Assembly (NCBI GenBank): GCA_945860605.1
Contig: CAMAQL010000013.1
Location: 1 to 34,178, forward strand
Length of the DNA: 34,178 nucleotides
From: Chitinophaga pinensis
Lineage (GTDB): Bacteria; Bacteroidota; Bacteroidia; Chitinophagales; Chitinophagaceae
Direction of reading: 5' to 3'
The notes beneath the pieces were generated by a model. That model was given only the letters and a program-made list of their open reading frames with translations. It was not told where the DNA came from and did not search any database. A program made the position numbers and the translations under genes. Shown here piece after piece: positions 16,744 through 24,699 of the stretch. Numbering within the stretch: position 1 is the stretch's first letter; each line of letters begins with the position of its first letter.

Positions 16744-19080
16744 TTGAATACGCTCTAAAGTTTTCTTTTCACCACAAAGACTTAAGAAAGCTTCACGTTC
16801 TAAATTCAATAAATATTGTTCGTTCACAACTGTTGCTTCACTAAGTTCACCACCACACATTACATAAGCTAATTTACGAGCAACCAATGCATCATGGTCT
16901 GTCGCATAGCCGCCACGCCACATGCCATTGATACCAGCATATAATGCGCCAAGCCCAGCCTTACCCATGACTTTAATATCATTGCGTTGGATTGGTTGTG
17001 TATAACCAGCATTAAAAAGTTCAAGCACTTGTTCTTTCGCTTTTGCAATACGTCTAGATTGATTCAGTATAATTTGATCTTGTCCTTTTCTAAAAATGCC
17101 CATCTCCATTGCTTCATGCGCCGATGTAGCTACTTTAGCTGTTGCAATTTGAAGGAATCTATTTTTTAATGTAATTGTTTCAGGTTCTTCTGCATGCATT
17201 TCATCAGAAGCACGTAATACTAATTCTTTGGTACCACCTCCGCCAGGAATCACACCAATCCCTAATTCAACCAATCCAATATAAGTTTCTGCAGCTGCAC
17301 AAATAGCGTCTGCATGTAAGTTCAGTTCACATCCGCCACCCAAGCACAATCCATGTGGTGCAGTCACAACAGGGATAGACGAATAACGAACACGCATCAT
17401 GGTGTTTTGAAAAGTACGCACGGCCATATCTAGTTCCTCATAATCTTGTTCAATTGCTAACATAAAAATCATGCCCACATTTGCACCAGCACTAAATAAA
17501 TTGCCTTCATTGGCAATCACTAAACCTTTACTTTGTTCTTCGGATAGTTGAATGGCTTTATTCAATCCTTGTAATACTTCGCCACCAATGCTATTCATCT
17601 TGGTATTCCAATTAAATCCAAATACATCCTCCCCAATATCTACTAAGTTGCAAGCGCTATTTTTCCAAATTGTTTTTTCTTTAAAATCAGATAGGATTAT
17701 AAAGGACTCAGCACCTGGAATCAACACATAATCACTTGTAACAATATCATAATAATAACGCTTACCATTTTTAGTGGTGTAAAAGGATAAGCCTTTAGCC
17801 ACCATCGTTTCAACCCATGGTGCAACTGCATTTCCTGCTGCTTTCATGTCCTTAATTACAGATTCAATACCTAATTCGTTCCAAGATTCAAATGCACCAA
17901 TTTCCCATCCAAATCCAGCTTTTAAGGCATCATCCACACGGTATAATTCATCACTAATTTCTGGAATACGGTGACTGATATAAGAAAATAAAGCGTGGTG
18001 GAATGCTTGAATAAATTGTCCTGCTTTATCTTTTGAATGGTACAATAGTTTCAACCTTGCTGGTAAATTGTCTACCGCTTTAGCAGCATCAATAGAAGCC
18101 ATTTTTGTTTTCTTACGAGGCTCATATTCAAGGGTCGCTAAATTTAAAGTCAATATTTCTTTGCTAGTAGCTGTCTTCACTTTTTTGAAAAAACCTTGTC
18201 CTGTTTTGTCGCCTAACCAATTTTGTTCCACCATTTTTACCAACCAACTAGGCAGTGTAAAACTTGCTTTTGCTTCGTCATTGGGACAGTTTTCTGCTAC
18301 ACCAGCAGCCACTTTTACTAAAGTATCAATACCAACTACATCGGCAGTTCTGAAAGTGGCAGATTTTGGACGACCTAAAATTGGACCTGTCAAGGATTCA
18401 ACTTCGTCAATGGTCAATCCCATTTTTTCCATGATATGGAGTACACTCATCATGCTAAAAACGCCCACTCTATTGGCTATAAATGCAGGGGTGTCTTTAC
18501 ATAAAACGGTTGTTTTGCCTAAAAATACATCCCCATAATGCATATGAAAATCAATCACTGACTGATCTGTTTTTGGGGTCGGGATGATTTCAAGTAATCT
18601 TAAATATCTTGGTGGATTAAAAAAGTGCGTTCCACAAAAATGTTTTTGAAAATCTTCTGAACGACCTTCTGCCATTAAATGAATTGGAATGCCAGAAGTA
18701 TTAGAGCTTACCAATGTTCCTGGTTTGCGGTATTGTTCTACTTGATCATAAATTGTTTTTTTAATGTCCAATCTTTCAACCACTACTTCTATGATCCAAT
18801 CGGCGTTTGCAATCTTGGACATATCGTCTGTGAAATTTCCGGTACGAATATTTTTAGTAAATGCACTAGAATAAATAGGGGAAGGATTTGATTTGATCGA
18901 AGCCTGCAATGCATCATTCACTAGTTTGTTTCTTTCTTTACTATTGGCACTTTCTTCCGCACCTGTTTGTAAACGATCTAACAATAAAACTTGCACGCCA
19001 ATGCCTGCAAAATGACATGCGATTCTTGAACCCATCACACCACTTCCAAGGATCACGACCTGCTTTATAGTTGGTTGCAT
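16708..19080 (-). CDS. 3-hydroxyacyl-CoA dehydrogenase/enoyl-CoA hydratase fusion (FadN-like)
   Basis: Bifunctional fatty-acid beta-oxidation protein of 790 residues. The N-terminal NAD-binding HAD domain starts VVILGSGVMGSRIA (8-21) and holds the catalytic-His block THFFNPPRYLRLLE. Its C-terminal HCDH domain follows, then a crotonase domain with FSAGANVG, CLGGGCELNLHAD and VELGIGVIPGGGGTKE, where both expected Glu residues occur. HAD first and hydratase last is the order of Bacillus FadN; FadB has the reverse. The usual thiolase and acyl-CoA dehydrogenase neighbours are absent, so its partners must be elsewhere. ATG at 19080 is supported by a promoter-like element just upstream. Its 3' end overlaps the convergent epimerase gene. 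Confidence 0.92.
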   Translation of the reverse strand: MQPTIKQVVILGSGVMGSRIACHFAGIGVQVLLLDRLQTGAEESANSKERNKLVNDALQASIKSNPSPIYSSAFTKNIRTGNFTDDMSKIANADWIIEVVVERLDIKKTIYDQVEQYRKPGTLVSSNTSGIPIHLMAEGRSEDFQKHFCGTHFFNPPRYLRLLEIIPTPKTDQSVIDFHMHYGDVFLGKTTVLCKDTPAFIANRVGVFSMMSVLHIMEKMGLTIDEVESLTGPILGRPKSATFRTADVVGIDTLVKVAAGVAENCPNDEAKASFTLPSWLVKMVEQNWLGDKTGQGFFKKVKTATSKEILTLNLATLEYEPRKKTKMASIDAAKAVDNLPARLKLLYHSKDKAGQFIQAFHHALFSYISHRIPEISDELYRVDDALKAGFGWEIGAFESWNELGIESVIKDMKAAGNAVAPWVETMVAKGLSFYTTKNGKRYYYDIVTSDYVLIPGAESFIILSDFKEKTIWKNSACNLVDIGEDVFGFNWNTKMNSIGGEVLQGLNKAIQLSEEQSKGLVIANEGNLFSAGANVGMIFMLAIEQDYEELDMAVRTFQNTMMRVRYSSIPVVTAPHGLCLGGGCELNLHADAICAAAETYIGLVELGIGVIPGGGGTKELVLRASDEMHAEEPETITLKNRFLQIATAKVATSAHEAMEMGIFRKGQDQIILNQSRRIAKAKEQVLELFNAGYTQPIQRNDIKVMGKAGLGALYAGINGMWRGGYATDHDALVARKLAYVMCGGELSEATVVNEQYLLNLEREAFLSLCGEKKTLERIQSVITSGRPIRN

Positions 19081-19094
19081 AGTATAGCTTTTCG

Positions 19095-19126
19095 TAAAAT
19101 TAGTTAGTTATGCAACTATTTTCAAA
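19095..19126 (-). promoter_or_regulatory. Bacteroidota-type promoter for the FadN-like gene
   Basis: Reading the minus strand: TTTG (19126-19123), 20 bases, then TAATTTTA (19102-19095), which matches TAnnTTTG at 7 of 8 positions including wildcards. The start codon is 14 bases after the box, so the leader would be about 10 bases. Confidence 0.5.
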
Positions 19127-19223
19127 AATTATTTTCATTTTTACAAAAAAAGGGTCAAAATCACCTTTGGTTGCCTCTTTTAACCTTTCAACAAAACCAA
19201 GTGGAGGGTTCCGCGCTTTAGAG

Positions 19224-19231
19224 TACATTTG
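19224..19231 (+). promoter_or_regulatory. -7 box upstream of the ABC ATPase gene
   Basis: TACATTTG is an exact TAnnTTTG match, 30 bases before the ATG of the ABC gene. No clear TTTG sits 19-21 bases upstream, so the promoter is only half supported. Confidence 0.45.
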
Positions 19232-19261
19232 TAAAAGCAAGAAATTCGTAAATTATATACT

Positions 19262-19957
19262 ATGTCAGCAGTTATTGAGCTTAGGGCGATTCAGAAAAGC
19301 TATTTTATGGCCAACCAAGCCATCCCAGTTTTAAAAGGGATTAATTTGGATATTAATAGAAACGAATATGTCGCATTGATGGGTCCGTCGGGTAGTGGTA
19401 AAAGTACATTGATGAATATATTGGGTTGTTTGGACTCTCCAACTGGGGGGACTTATAATTTAAATGGGCATGATGTAAGTGCGATGGCGGATGATGAACT
19501 GGCCGGGATTAGAAATATTGAAATCGGATTCGTGTTCCAACAATTTAATTTATTGCCAAGACTAACCGCTGCAGAAAATGTGGCTCTACCATTGGTTTAT
19601 GCGGGGATTTCTAAAAAGGATCGTATCGAAAGAGCTTTGGTCGCTTTAGAAAAAGTAGGTCTTGCAGACAGAAGTCATCATAAGTCCAATGAGTTGAGTG
19701 GAGGACAAATTCAACGTGTGGCCATTGCGCGTGCGTTGGTGAACAACCCATCTATTTTATTAGCGGATGAGCCTACAGGTAATTTAGATTCAAAAACATC
19801 GGTAGAAGTCATGGAATTATTTGGTAAAATTCATGCTGCAGGCAATACAGTTATTCTTGTTACACACGAGGAAGATATTGCTAGATATGCACACCGTGTT
19901 GTTCGTTTAAGAGACGGGAACGTAGAGACCGATACCGTAAATCAGCATCACATTTAA
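19262..19957 (+). CDS. ABC transporter ATP-binding protein (MacB/YknY type)
   Basis: Cytoplasmic ATPase of 231 residues. Walker A GPSGSGKS is at 41-48, the Q-loop is [12 protein letters not shown], the signature [15 protein letters not shown], and Walker [13 protein letters not shown] is followed by the H-loop histidine in [23 protein letters not shown] places it in the MacB/LolD/YknY group, which powers mechanotransmission-type export or lipoprotein release rather than import. No permease is adjacent, so it must pair with one encoded elsewhere. A perfect -7 box lies upstream. The ORF track entry 19110-19334 overlaps it in another frame and is not a gene. Confidence 0.9.
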   Translation: MSAVIELRAIQKSYFMANQAIPVLKGINLDINRNEYVALMGPSGSGKSTLMNILGCLDSPTGGTYNLNGHDVSAMADDELAGIRNIEIGFVFQQFNLLPRLTAAENVALPLVYAGISKKDRIERALVALEKVGLADRSHHKSNELSGGQIQRVAIARALVNNPSILLADEPTGNLDSKTSVEVMELFGKIHAAGNTVILVTHEEDIARYAHRVVRLRDGNVETDTVNQHHI

Positions 19958-19963
19958 TTTACT

Positions 19964-19983
19964 AGACACTGAACTAAGTGTCT
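19964..19983 (+). terminator. Weak hairpin after the ABC ATPase gene
   Basis: AGACACT/AGTGTCT forms a 7-bp stem with a 6-base loop, 6 bases after the stop. Only a short T-rich stretch (TTAGATTTGTT) follows and it doubles as the next -7 box, so termination would be partial at best. Confidence 0.35.
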
Positions 19984-19984
19984 T

Positions 19985-19992
19985 TAGATTTG
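19985..19992 (+). promoter_or_regulatory. -7 box upstream of cobalamin adenosyltransferase
   Basis: TAGATTTG is an exact TAnnTTTG match ending 10 bases before the ATG. The -33 position has no good TTTG. An AAGGA sequence lies between the box and the start and may serve as a ribosome-binding site, which is unusual in this window. Confidence 0.45.
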
Positions 19993-20002
19993 TTATAAGG
20001 AT

Positions 20003-20557
20003 ATGAAAATTTACACCAAGGCCGGAGATCAGGGAAAAACATCATTAATTGGAGGGACAAGAGTGCCTAAAAGTCATATTCGTATCGAATCATACGGAAC
20101 CGTGGATGAATTGAACTCATTCATTGGATTATTGAATGATTTAGTAGATGACGCAAAAATCAATTCAGATTTAAAAGAAATTCAGGATAGGTTGTTTACT
20201 GTGGGATCGAGCTTGGCTTGTGATCCAGAAAAAGAGTCTGCATTAAGGATTCCAGATTTAAAAGAAGAAGATATTGCAGGACTTGAAAAGTCAATGGATG
20301 CAATGAACGAAGTCCTTGCACCAATGAAATCATTTATTATTCCGGGCGGACATCAAGCCATCTCTACTGCCCATATCGCTAGATGTGTTTGCAGAAGAGC
20401 AGAACGCTGGTGTGTGAATATGCAAGAAGAAGATTTATTTGTAGAGACTTTAGTAATCAAATACCTGAACCGTTTGAGTGATTACTTATTTACACTTGCT
20501 CGTTATATTGGGCATTTGAAAGGGGTAGAAGACCTGCCTTGGAAACCAAGAATTTAA
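20003..20557 (+). CDS. Cob(I)yrinic acid a,c-diamide adenosyltransferase, PduO type
   Basis: ATP:cob(I)alamin adenosyltransferase of 184 residues, making the coenzyme form of B12. The N-terminal ATP-binding motif MKIYTKAGDQGKTSLIGG is characteristic, followed by YGTVDELNSFIG and the C-terminal helices with CRRAERWCV and LNRLSDYLFTLAR, where the Arg and Asp/Asn residues contact substrate in this family. No other cobalamin gene is nearby, so it most likely serves salvage of imported corrinoid. A perfect -7 box precedes it. It converges on lolD with only 10 bases between stops and no terminator hairpin visible between them. Confidence 0.92.
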   Translation: MKIYTKAGDQGKTSLIGGTRVPKSHIRIESYGTVDELNSFIGLLNDLVDDAKINSDLKEIQDRLFTVGSSLACDPEKESALRIPDLKEEDIAGLEKSMDAMNEVLAPMKSFIIPGGHQAISTAHIARCVCRRAERWCVNMQEEDLFVETLVIKYLNRLSDYLFTLARYIGHLKGVEDLPWKPRI

Positions 20558-20567
20558 TCCATCAAGT

Positions 20568-21236
20568 TTATACAAAAAGCCCGTCTTTCATTGTGAGGGT
20601 TCTGTCGCTTAATGCAGCTAAAGCTTCGTTGTGCGTTACAATTAAAAAGCTCTGGTTTAATTCTTTTTTCAGACGTAAAAATAATTCATGCATGGCATGG
20701 GCATTTTCACTATCCAAATTGCCGGTTGGTTCATCCGCAAAAATGATGGCTGGTTGATTGATGAGCGCCCTAGCCACAGCAATTCTTTGTTGCTCCCCAC
20801 CAGATAATTGGTGTGGTTTTTTATCTTGCTTGTCTGCAAGTCCTAAATAGTCTAATAAATCAAGTGCTTTTTTTGCCACCGTTTTTTTATCCTGTTTTCC
20901 AATCCATCCCGGGATCGCAATATTTTCGATTGCAGTGAATTCTGGTAATAAATGGTGAAACTGAAACACAAAACCAATTCGGGTATTTCTAAATTGCGCT
21001 AATTGTTGGTTGTTCAATTGGTCAATGGCTACATTTTGAAAAAAAATCTGCCCTTTGTCTGCCTTTTCTAAGCTACTTAAAATGTACAAAAGGGTTGATT
21101 TGCCGGCACCAGAGGGGCCTACAATGGAAACCAACTCTCCTTTGGATAAGTCCAAGGAAACGCCTTTAAGGACGGGTACTGTCCCATATTGCTTCCATAT
21201 ATCTTTAGCTACAAGTAGTTTTGACTCCAACTCCAT
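20568..21236 (-). CDS. lolD: Lipoprotein-releasing ABC transporter ATP-binding protein LolD
   Basis: ATPase subunit of the Lol system, which extracts lipoproteins from the inner membrane (222 residues). Walker A GPSGAGKS is at 40-47, the signature is LSGGEQQRIAVARAL, and Walker [14 protein letters not shown] is followed by LIVTHN. The Q-loop region FQFHHLLPEFTAIENI is the distinctive LolD form and separates it from the MacB-like ATPase 600 bases away. The LolC/E-type permease is not in the window. A near-consensus promoter ends only 4 bases before the ATG, so the mRNA is probably leaderless or nearly so; no other in-frame start would fit the domain. Confidence 0.85.
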   Translation of the reverse strand: MELESKLLVAKDIWKQYGTVPVLKGVSLDLSKGELVSIVGPSGAGKSTLLYILSSLEKADKGQIFFQNVAIDQLNNQQLAQFRNTRIGFVFQFHHLLPEFTAIENIAIPGWIGKQDKKTVAKKALDLLDYLGLADKQDKKPHQLSGGEQQRIAVARALINQPAIIFADEPTGNLDSENAHAMHELFLRLKKELNQSFLIVTHNEALAALSDRTLTMKDGLFV

Positions 21237-21240
21237 GCTG

Positions 21241-21273
21241 CAAACCTACGATTACCCGTTGAATTTTGTCAAA
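21241..21273 (-). promoter_or_regulatory. Consensus promoter for lolD
   Basis: On the minus strand TTTG (21273-21270), a 21-base spacer, then TAGGTTTG (21248-21241). Both boxes match the Bacteroidota TTTG/TAnnTTTG consensus exactly. The ATG starts 5 bases after the box, at about the predicted transcription start. Confidence 0.75.
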
Positions 21274-21310
21274 AATTAATAAAATGTTTACATGATGTAG
21301 AAAAATCAGA

Positions 21311-21341
21311 TTTGGTTATATCATTTATACGGCTACTTTTG
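21311..21341 (+). promoter_or_regulatory. Consensus promoter for the DUF2795-like gene
   Basis: TTTG (21311-21314), a 19-base spacer, then TACTTTTG (21334-21341), an exact match to the Bacteroidota -33/-7 consensus. The ATG lies 15 bases after the box, leaving a leader of about 8-10 bases. It is divergent from the lolD promoter, with the two -33 boxes 37 bases apart. Confidence 0.8.
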
Positions 21342-21355
21342 CAAAAAAGAAGCTT

Positions 21356-21577
21356 ATGTTTTGGACATTAGAATTAGCCAGCTATTTAGAAGAAGCGCCT
21401 TGGCCAGCAACTAAAGATGAATTGATTGACTACTCCATCAGGAGCGGTGCCCCTATAGAAGTAGTAGAGAATTTACAAGAGTTGGAAGACGAGGGGGAAG
21501 TGTATGAAAGTATTGAAGACATTTGGCCGGATTATCCAAGCAATGAAGATTTTATGTTTAATGAAGACGAGTACTAA
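21356..21577 (+). CDS. Small acidic DUF2795-like protein of unknown function
   Basis: A 73-residue, strongly acidic cytoplasmic protein with no signal or membrane segment. Its compact helical core (PWPATKDELIDYSIRSGAP, then VVENLQELEDEGEVYESIEDI) and the tail FNEDEY are, from memory, highly conserved in Bacteroidota proteins assigned to DUF2795. The function is not known. Here it is a monocistronic unit with a perfect consensus promoter, a very short leader and two consecutive 3' hairpins, which suggests strong and well-insulated expression. The small size and acidic character would fit a protein-binding adaptor, but that is inference. Confidence 0.85.
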   Translation: MFWTLELASYLEEAPWPATKDELIDYSIRSGAPIEVVENLQELEDEGEVYESIEDIWPDYPSNEDFMFNEDEY

Positions 21578-21582
21578 TTTTT

Positions 21583-21619
21583 TTTTAGTAGGCTTTATTG
21601 AAATTTAAGCCTACTAAAA
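21583..21619 (+). terminator. First hairpin after the DUF2795-like gene
   Basis: TTTTAGTAGGCTT/AAGCCTACTAAAA is a perfect 13-bp stem with an 11-base loop, starting 5 bases after the stop. It has no T-run of its own, so it may protect the 3' end or assist the terminator that follows. Confidence 0.6.
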
Positions 21620-21633
21620 TTAGTATCTAATGA

Positions 21634-21683
21634 ATTTAATAAAAAAAGAGGACACGATTTCGTGTCCTCTTTTTTTATTAAAT
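21634..21683. terminator. Bidirectional intrinsic terminator
   Basis: A perfect 23-bp stem with loop ATTT. The GC-rich core GAGGACACG/CGTGTCCTC is flanked by A7 and T7 runs, so it can terminate transcription from both sides. It separates the DUF2795-like gene from the convergent SemiSWEET gene. Confidence 0.92.
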
Positions 21684-21792
21684 CGCGAAAATGATATCTT
21701 AAAATATAAAATGGTTGTCTTAGCTAAAAAAGGAGTAAAATAAATTTTAACAATTCATTCAGCCTTCTAAAAAAAATTCTATATCCATCCTC

Positions 21793-22065
21793 CTAAAAAG
21801 TCAACTTAAAATAAAGCAGCATCAAACTCAATGTCAATACAATGGTATTGGCTACAAGCACTGGTTTACTTTTAATTAAATACGCGTAGACTAACCAAAC
21901 GATACAGCTAAAGTTCACAATCAATATCATTAGTAGGCTTAGACTATCTACATTTTTTGTCTGCCATGTTAAATACACCTGAGGTATAAATGTGATACAG
22001 CTAAGTAGTGAACCAAAATAGCCAATTGCTTCTACTAATTTTGGGTTAATTTGATTGTCGCTCAT
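21793..22065 (-). CDS. SemiSWEET/PQ-loop family sugar transporter
   Basis: A 90-residue membrane protein with one triple-helix bundle, the size of bacterial SemiSWEETs, which work as dimers that carry sugars across the inner membrane. The PQ motif is at 28-29 in TFIPQVYLTWQTKNVDSLSL. Trp57 in helix 2-3 and Asn73 in helix 3 (VANTIVLT) match the positions of the conserved pocket residues. The substrate cannot be read from sequence. It lies 57 bases downstream of fabI on the same strand with no clear promoter of its own, so it may be cotranscribed. The bidirectional terminator lies beyond its 3' end. Confidence 0.85.
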   Translation of the reverse strand: MSDNQINPKLVEAIGYFGSLLSCITFIPQVYLTWQTKNVDSLSLLMILIVNFSCIVWLVYAYLIKSKPVLVANTIVLTLSLMLLYFKLTF

Positions 22066-22122
22066 TTGAATTATGGAATAAAGGGGGTTATTATTTTGGT
22101 ATTACTAAAAGCGATTAAGGGC

Positions 22123-22944
22123 TTATCCTTGAGTGATACCCGCTTTTTGCATGACTAAATCACTTACGCCAGTAGTAGAGTAACCACCATCATGGAATAA
22201 GTTTTGCATTGTGACCATCTTAGTTAGGTCAGAGAATAAAGTGATACAATAGTTCGCACAATCTTCTGCCGAAGCATTTCCTAAAGGAGCAATGGCATCT
22301 GCATAATCATAGAAATCACCGAATCCTTTAATGCCCGTTCCTGCAGTTGTTTTAGTAGGAGACTGAGATACGGTATTCACACGCACTTTATTTCTTAAAC
22401 CATAATGGTAACCAAAGCTACGTGCGATAGATTCTAATAATGCTTTAATATCCGCCATATCTGTATAGAATGGGTACGTTCTTTGAGCAGCAGCATACGT
22501 TAAAGCCACTACGCTAGCGTGTTCGTTTAATGCATCCATATTGTAAGCTACACTTAACATTTTATGTAAAGACATAGCAGATACGTCTACGCCTTTTGCA
22601 TAGTAATCGTAGTTCAAAGATGGATAAGGGATATTTTTTCTGATATTGACACTCATGCCAATAGAATGTAAAACGAAATCGATTTTACCCCCTAAAATTT
22701 CTTGAGACTGTGTAAATAAATTAGTTAATTCCTCTACGTTGGTCGCATCGGCTGGTATAATTTTAGAATTGGTTTGTTCTGCAAGTACATTGATCTCTCC
22801 CATACGCATGGCGATAGGGGCGTTGGTCAATACAAATGTGGCACCTTCGGCATGTGCTAGTTCTGCCACTTTCCATGCAATTGAATTTTTATCAAGTGCT
22901 CCAGTAATAATACCTCTCTTACCTTTTAATAAATTGTATGCCAT
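22123..22944 (-). CDS. fabI: Enoyl-[acyl-carrier-protein] reductase (NADH) FabI
   Basis: SDR-fold enzyme catalysing the last reduction of type II fatty acid elongation (273 residues from the chosen start). Typical FabI features: N-terminal LKGKRGIITGALDKNSIAWK, the dinucleotide site, LHSIGM, and the YX6K catalytic pair Y160/K167 (FYTDMADIKAL). PTKTTAGTGI corresponds to the substrate-binding loop. The ORF track starts nine residues earlier (22971), but that codon overlaps a perfect -7 box (22969-22976), so the internal ATG giving MAYNLLKGKRG is preferred; it is also the familiar N-terminus. recN ends 77 bases upstream. Presence of FabI predicts this step is a triclosan-type target. Confidence 0.93.
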   Translation of the reverse strand: MAYNLLKGKRGIITGALDKNSIAWKVAELAHAEGATFVLTNAPIAMRMGEINVLAEQTNSKIIPADATNVEELTNLFTQSQEILGGKIDFVLHSIGMSVNIRKNIPYPSLNYDYYAKGVDVSAMSLHKMLSVAYNMDALNEHASVVALTYAAAQRTYPFYTDMADIKALLESIARSFGYHYGLRNKVRVNTVSQSPTKTTAGTGIKGFGDFYDYADAIAPLGNASAEDCANYCITLFSDLTKMVTMQNLFHDGGYSTTGVSDLVMQKAGITQG

Positions 22945-22968
22945 CTTTATGGGTTTATTTAATTCTTG

Positions 22969-22976
22969 CAAAAATA
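22969..22976 (-). promoter_or_regulatory. -7 box upstream of fabI
   Basis: TATTTTTG on the minus strand is an exact TAnnTTTG match. The nearest -33-like TTGG is 23 bases away, longer than ideal. The predicted start of transcription falls about 20 bases before the chosen ATG and downstream of the ORF track's first Met, which decides the start. Confidence 0.55.
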
Positions 22977-23021
22977 ATTATAATATCCTATAAAATAGCC
23001 AATCAGTCGGCTTAATATAGG

Positions 23022-24674
23022 CTAAGCAAGTAATTCGTTTGCATGCTCCAAAGCTGCTTTACTTGGCGGATCGCCGCCAATCATGCGGGCAATATGGGTC
23101 ACGCGCTCAGCCGCTTCTAAACTGCGCACATGTGTATGGGTGGTTTTGCCTTCTTGTTCTTTGTAAACATATAAATGCGCTTGGCCTTTAGCTGCAATTT
23201 GAGGCTGATGGGTGATGCAAAGTACCTGACGTGCTTGCCCCAATTCCTGTAATAATAAACCTACTTGTTTTGCAGGCTCACCAGAAATACCAGAATCAAT
23301 TTCATCAAAGATCATCGTTGGTAAATCAATCGATTTTCCTACCAATGATTTAATACATAACATTAAACGGCTTAATTCCCCACCACTTGCCACTTTTTTG
23401 ATGGGTTCAAACTTCTGTGTGTTATTGGCGTCAAAAAGAAAATCAATTTTATCAATTCCAAATTGATTAAAAGGAACGGTATCTAATTGTACTTTTAATT
23501 GTGCATTGGGCATACCCACTTGATGCAACAAATGGTTCACTTGTTTTGCAAATGGGGCTGCTTGTTTTTTACGTTGATCACTTAAATTAGCAGCGCGTGT
23601 TGTTAAATCTTTTTCGGCAGCAGCTACTTTTTTGGTATAGGTTTCAATGGCTTCATCTATATGTAATACTGCTTCTAAGTCTTTTGACAATGCTTCTTGT
23701 AGCTCCAATAGTGCAGCGGTAGATTGTACTTTATGCTTTTTTTGTAAATGATAGCCCTGAGACAATCTTTCCTGCATGGTATTAATTTTTGAAGCATCAA
23801 TATCCATTTTATCCTGCCATGATTGAAGCTCACTAGTAATATCTGCCAGTTCTATTTGAGCCGCTTTCAATCTTTCTAATAAGGGCGCAAAATTGTTTTG
23901 AAATTTTGCAATACTTTCTAAGTTATGTGCAATCTGTTTAATCAGCTGCAAAATCGGTTGGTCGGATTCATCTAATGCGTGGATGCTCTGTGTTAATTGA
24001 GCTTTAATTTCAGCAGCATTTTCCATGAATTTTAAATCGGACTCTAATTGCTCTAATTCATTTTCTTGTAAATCTAAAGAAGTAAGTTCCTCTAGTAAAT
24101 GCGATTTGTAAGCAACTGTTTGATCAAAATTTTCTTTTTGGTCAATGAGTTCACTTAAATGTTTGGTAGCAGCCTTCCATTCAAAGAAAGCGGTTTGATA
24201 GACTTCAAGTTCTTTGTGGACATTGGCGAGTGCGTCTAATACGGTTCTTTGAAATTCCATATCCCCCAAACTAAGGGTGTCAAATTGTTGATGCAGGTCC
24301 ACCAATTGAGAAGTAAGCTGTCTAAGTTCGTTTAAATTGATTGGGGTATCGTTGATGAAAGCCCTAGACTTTCCTTGCGCATTAATTTCTCTGCGAATAA
24401 TTAATTCGTCGGCAAGGTCTAAATCATTTGCTTCAAAAAATGCAGCGTAATTATTTTTATTGGCAAGTGTAAAAATGCCTTCGATCACACATTTTTTTTC
24501 TGGATTGCGGCAAACAGTGCTGTCTGCACGGTCACCTAAAATTAAGCCCAAGGCACCCATAATAATACTCTTACCCGCACCAGTTTCTCCTGTAATCACA
24601 GAGAGTTGGTTGGATAAATTAATCTGTAAATCGTCGATTAAAATATAATTCTGTATGTCTAAATGAGTCAGCAT
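23022..24674 (-). CDS. recN: DNA repair protein RecN
   Basis: SMC-like ATPase of 550 residues acting in double-strand break repair. Walker A GETGAGKS (29-36) is near the N-terminus after MLTHLDIQNYILID. The middle is long heptad-rich coiled coil (about 150-370). The C-terminal head carries the ABC signature SGGELSRLML, Walker B TMIFDEIDSGISG and the switch CITHQPQIAA. The ORF track begins four residues earlier (MQCI); MLTHLDIQNY is the family N-terminus. It lies 25 bases downstream of the TPR gene and is probably cotranscribed with it. No LexA-like operator was recognised. Confidence 0.95.
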   Translation of the reverse strand: MLTHLDIQNYILIDDLQINLSNQLSVITGETGAGKSIIMGALGLILGDRADSTVCRNPEKKCVIEGIFTLANKNNYAAFFEANDLDLADELIIRREINAQGKSRAFINDTPINLNELRQLTSQLVDLHQQFDTLSLGDMEFQRTVLDALANVHKELEVYQTAFFEWKAATKHLSELIDQKENFDQTVAYKSHLLEELTSLDLQENELEQLESDLKFMENAAEIKAQLTQSIHALDESDQPILQLIKQIAHNLESIAKFQNNFAPLLERLKAAQIELADITSELQSWQDKMDIDASKINTMQERLSQGYHLQKKHKVQSTAALLELQEALSKDLEAVLHIDEAIETYTKKVAAAEKDLTTRAANLSDQRKKQAAPFAKQVNHLLHQVGMPNAQLKVQLDTVPFNQFGIDKIDFLFDANNTQKFEPIKKVASGGELSRLMLCIKSLVGKSIDLPTMIFDEIDSGISGEPAKQVGLLLQELGQARQVLCITHQPQIAAKGQAHLYVYKEQEGKTTHTHVRSLEAAERVTHIARMIGGDPPSKAALEHANELLA

Positions 24675-24699
24675 GATGCACTGCAATATACACCCAATT

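Noticed and set aside
18068-18538. 156-residue plus-strand ORF opposite the FadN-like gene
   Set aside because: It is a shadow of a strongly conserved coding frame, has no start signals, and its composition reflects reverse reading of the HAD domain.
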